Of a stretch of 5,935 bases of DNA, positions 5,826 through 5,935 are shown in pieces. Both the position numbers and the translations under genes were made by a program. Location of the stretch: positions 1 to 5,935 of the forward strand of contig JBFIPU010000124.1 in NCBI GenBank assembly GCA_041609995.1, given 5' to 3'. The notes beneath the pieces were generated by a model. The model was not told the DNA's origin. It searched no databases and worked only from the letters and a program-made list of their open reading frames with translations. Numbering within the stretch: the first letter of the stretch is position 1; every line of letters begins with the position of its first letter. Source of the stretch: JABDOU01 sp041609995 (GTDB lineage Bacteria; Actinomycetota; Acidimicrobiia; Spongiisociales; SHLN01).

Positions 5826-5935
5826 CGGGCCCACGGTTTCGAAACCCCGGTTTGGACGTTTTTCAGCGCAGTCATCCGCAGGGTTCGTGGCGAGGTTCAG
5901 GGCCCGGCCCACCGATGCAGGACAGGCCGATGAAC

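Noticed and set aside
5835..5850. T-arm-like sequence near TTCGAA as a tRNA remnant
   Set aside because: The flanking bases do not form a 5-bp T stem and no other tRNA arms are present; it is only a 12-bp palindrome.
5730..5912. 60-residue minus-strand reading frame from a GTG, open to the window edge
   Set aside because: No ribosome site, its composition follows the local base composition (GC-rich then AT-rich) instead of a coding pattern, and its end overlaps the small gene's -35 box. I see no family motif. A fragment of a gene beyond the edge cannot be fully excluded.

Overview
The window looks like a chromosomal segment of a GC-rich actinobacterium. My best guess is class Acidimicrobiia or a close relative. 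The evidence is high-GC codon use throughout, TANNNT-type -10 boxes placed exactly for leaderless starts, a 528-residue SerA of the long ASB+ACT type known from actinobacteria, and a secreted M23 peptidase joined to FG-GAP/VCBS-like repeats, an architecture I associate with that class. The assignment rests on recalled family resemblance, not on a search.

Layout, left to right. A tRNA-Arg(CCG) gene lies on the plus strand (39-110) with a good -10 box in front. Behind it is about 250 bp of gene-free, repeat-rich DNA. This holds a 14-bp palindrome that resembles the tRNA anticodon arm, an exact 26-bp second copy of the tRNA's 3' half, and two tandem 45-bp imperfect hairpin elements with a 72-bp period. 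Four genes then follow on the minus strand. In transcription order they are serB (phosphoserine phosphatase, 5397-4564), serA (phosphoglycerate dehydrogenase, 4563-2977), an MFS transporter (2953-1790) and the M23/FG-GAP secreted protein (1714-359). Upstream of serB, and separated from it by a perfect 16-bp hairpin, is a 52-codon gene (5663-5505) of unknown function. It has a clear ribosome binding site and a clear sigma70-like promoter. The right end (about 5690-5825) is an AT-rich island of about 37% GC that contains this promoter; I see no convincing gene from there to the window edge.

How the genes work together. SerA oxidises 3-phosphoglycerate to 3-phosphohydroxypyruvate, and SerB hydrolyses phosphoserine to serine, so the pair covers the first and last steps of the phosphorylated serine pathway. 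The transaminase (SerC) is not in the window. The serB stop and serA start are directly adjacent (TAGATG), which suggests translational coupling. The MFS gene begins 23 bp after serA and may be co-transcribed; its substrate cannot be read from the sequence. The M23 gene is 75 bp further on and may be an independent unit.

I found no clearly new multi-gene system. The points most worth a second look are the duplicated tRNA 3' half (possible integration scar), the tandem hairpin elements, the apparent leaderless starts of serB and the MFS gene, the small 52-residue protein, and the AT-rich island.
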